Source: Thalassolituus sp. (GTDB taxonomy: Bacteria; Pseudomonadota; Gammaproteobacteria; Pseudomonadales; Oceanobacteraceae). Taken from it: DNA of 5,378 nucleotides. The stretch covers positions 285 to 5,662 of the forward strand of contig JARGOI010000187.1 in NCBI GenBank assembly GCA_029212275.1, given 5' to 3'. Shown piece after piece: positions 5,207-5,378 of this stretch (position 1 is the stretch's first letter; every line of letters starts with the position of its first letter). The position numbers and the translations under genes are program-made. Below the pieces are notes generated by a model. It did not search any database. It saw only the letters and a list, made by a program, of their open reading frames with translations, and had not been told where the DNA came from.

Positions 5207-5378
5207 TCATCTGTTCGCTCTCTGAGGACGATGACCTCTCAGAGCCAAGGCACTTATTGACCAGGGCCTCATTGGTATTTCAGTGATCGTCGTTTATGCA
5301 GATCCCGAAACGTCGGACCGCCCCGGATAAGAGCATGCACTGTCACTGCACTGCTGCATCATTTACGGTGGCCATTAG
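5207..5378. other. Right flank without a recognisable gene
   Basis: No convincing gene, attC, tRNA or IS terminus is seen here. A short hairpin pairs CTCTGAG 5220-5226 with CTCAGAG 5238-5244 around an 11-base loop, with no T-run on either side. A 31-codon plus-strand stretch (5235-5330) is open between two stops and has protein-like text (ALIDQGLIGISVIVVYADP), but no ATG. The GC content rises compared with the cassettes. It may be the scar or end of another mobile or housekeeping sequence. Confidence 0.4.

Noticed and set aside
5220..5244. Hairpin considered as a transcription terminator
   Set aside because: The stem is only 7 bp with an 11-base loop and no T-run follows on either strand.
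5069..5260. 63-residue plus-strand frame in the right flank
   Set aside because: Its translation is dominated by Ile/Arg low-complexity text opposite the better minus-strand frame, and no ribosome-binding site is evident.
1..5378. CRISPR array, tRNA or rRNA genes
   Set aside because: No regularly spaced short direct repeats and no tRNA-like cloverleaf or rRNA sequence was seen; the only repeats are attC arms and IS66 ends.

Overview
This window looks like part of a mobile (chromosomal-type) integron cassette array from a gammaproteobacterium, possibly marine (Vibrio, Shewanella, Marinobacter or similar). Genus is an inference; nothing here fixes it. The cassette reading rests on two well-formed attC sites (142-228 and 1833-1950), short promoter-poor genes in the same direction, and cassette starts that match the attC sites. 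No integrase gene, attI site or obvious array promoter is present, so this would be an internal stretch of an array.

Layout, left to right. Positions 1-127 hold the 3' end of a cassette gene, followed by its attC. Cassette 1 (223-1379) carries a 351-residue protein of unknown function. Its end has only a 19-bp palindrome where a full attC should be. Cassette 2 (1380-1944) carries a DUF2750 protein and ends in an excellent attC. Cassette 3 (1945 to 2310) starts with an 8-codon mini-ORF overlapping a small lipoprotein gene. That gene is cut off after 90 codons by an insertion-sequence end.

Positions 2311-4913 are a nested IS66-family mosaic. It contains a 116-bp terminal fragment of one element (called A here), a 169-bp terminal fragment of a different IS66-family element (B), and then a complete 2318-bp copy of A in the opposite orientation. 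The complete copy has tnpA, tnpB, tnpC and perfect 26-bp terminal inverted repeats. None of the junctions shows matching 8-bp target duplications, so the locus has been rearranged, most simply by deletion.

Positions 4914-5378 are a flank of unknown origin. It has a minus-strand reading frame that is cut by the IS at its 3' end and lacks a convincing start, then about 170 bases with no recognisable gene.

The genes do not form one pathway. The cassettes are independent accessory units, and the IS66 genes act only in transposition. The most informative points are the collapsed attC that seems to lock cassettes 1 and 2 together, the IS-in-IS-in-IS structure, and the two unknown gene products. 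I do not see clear evidence of a new defence or biosynthetic system.
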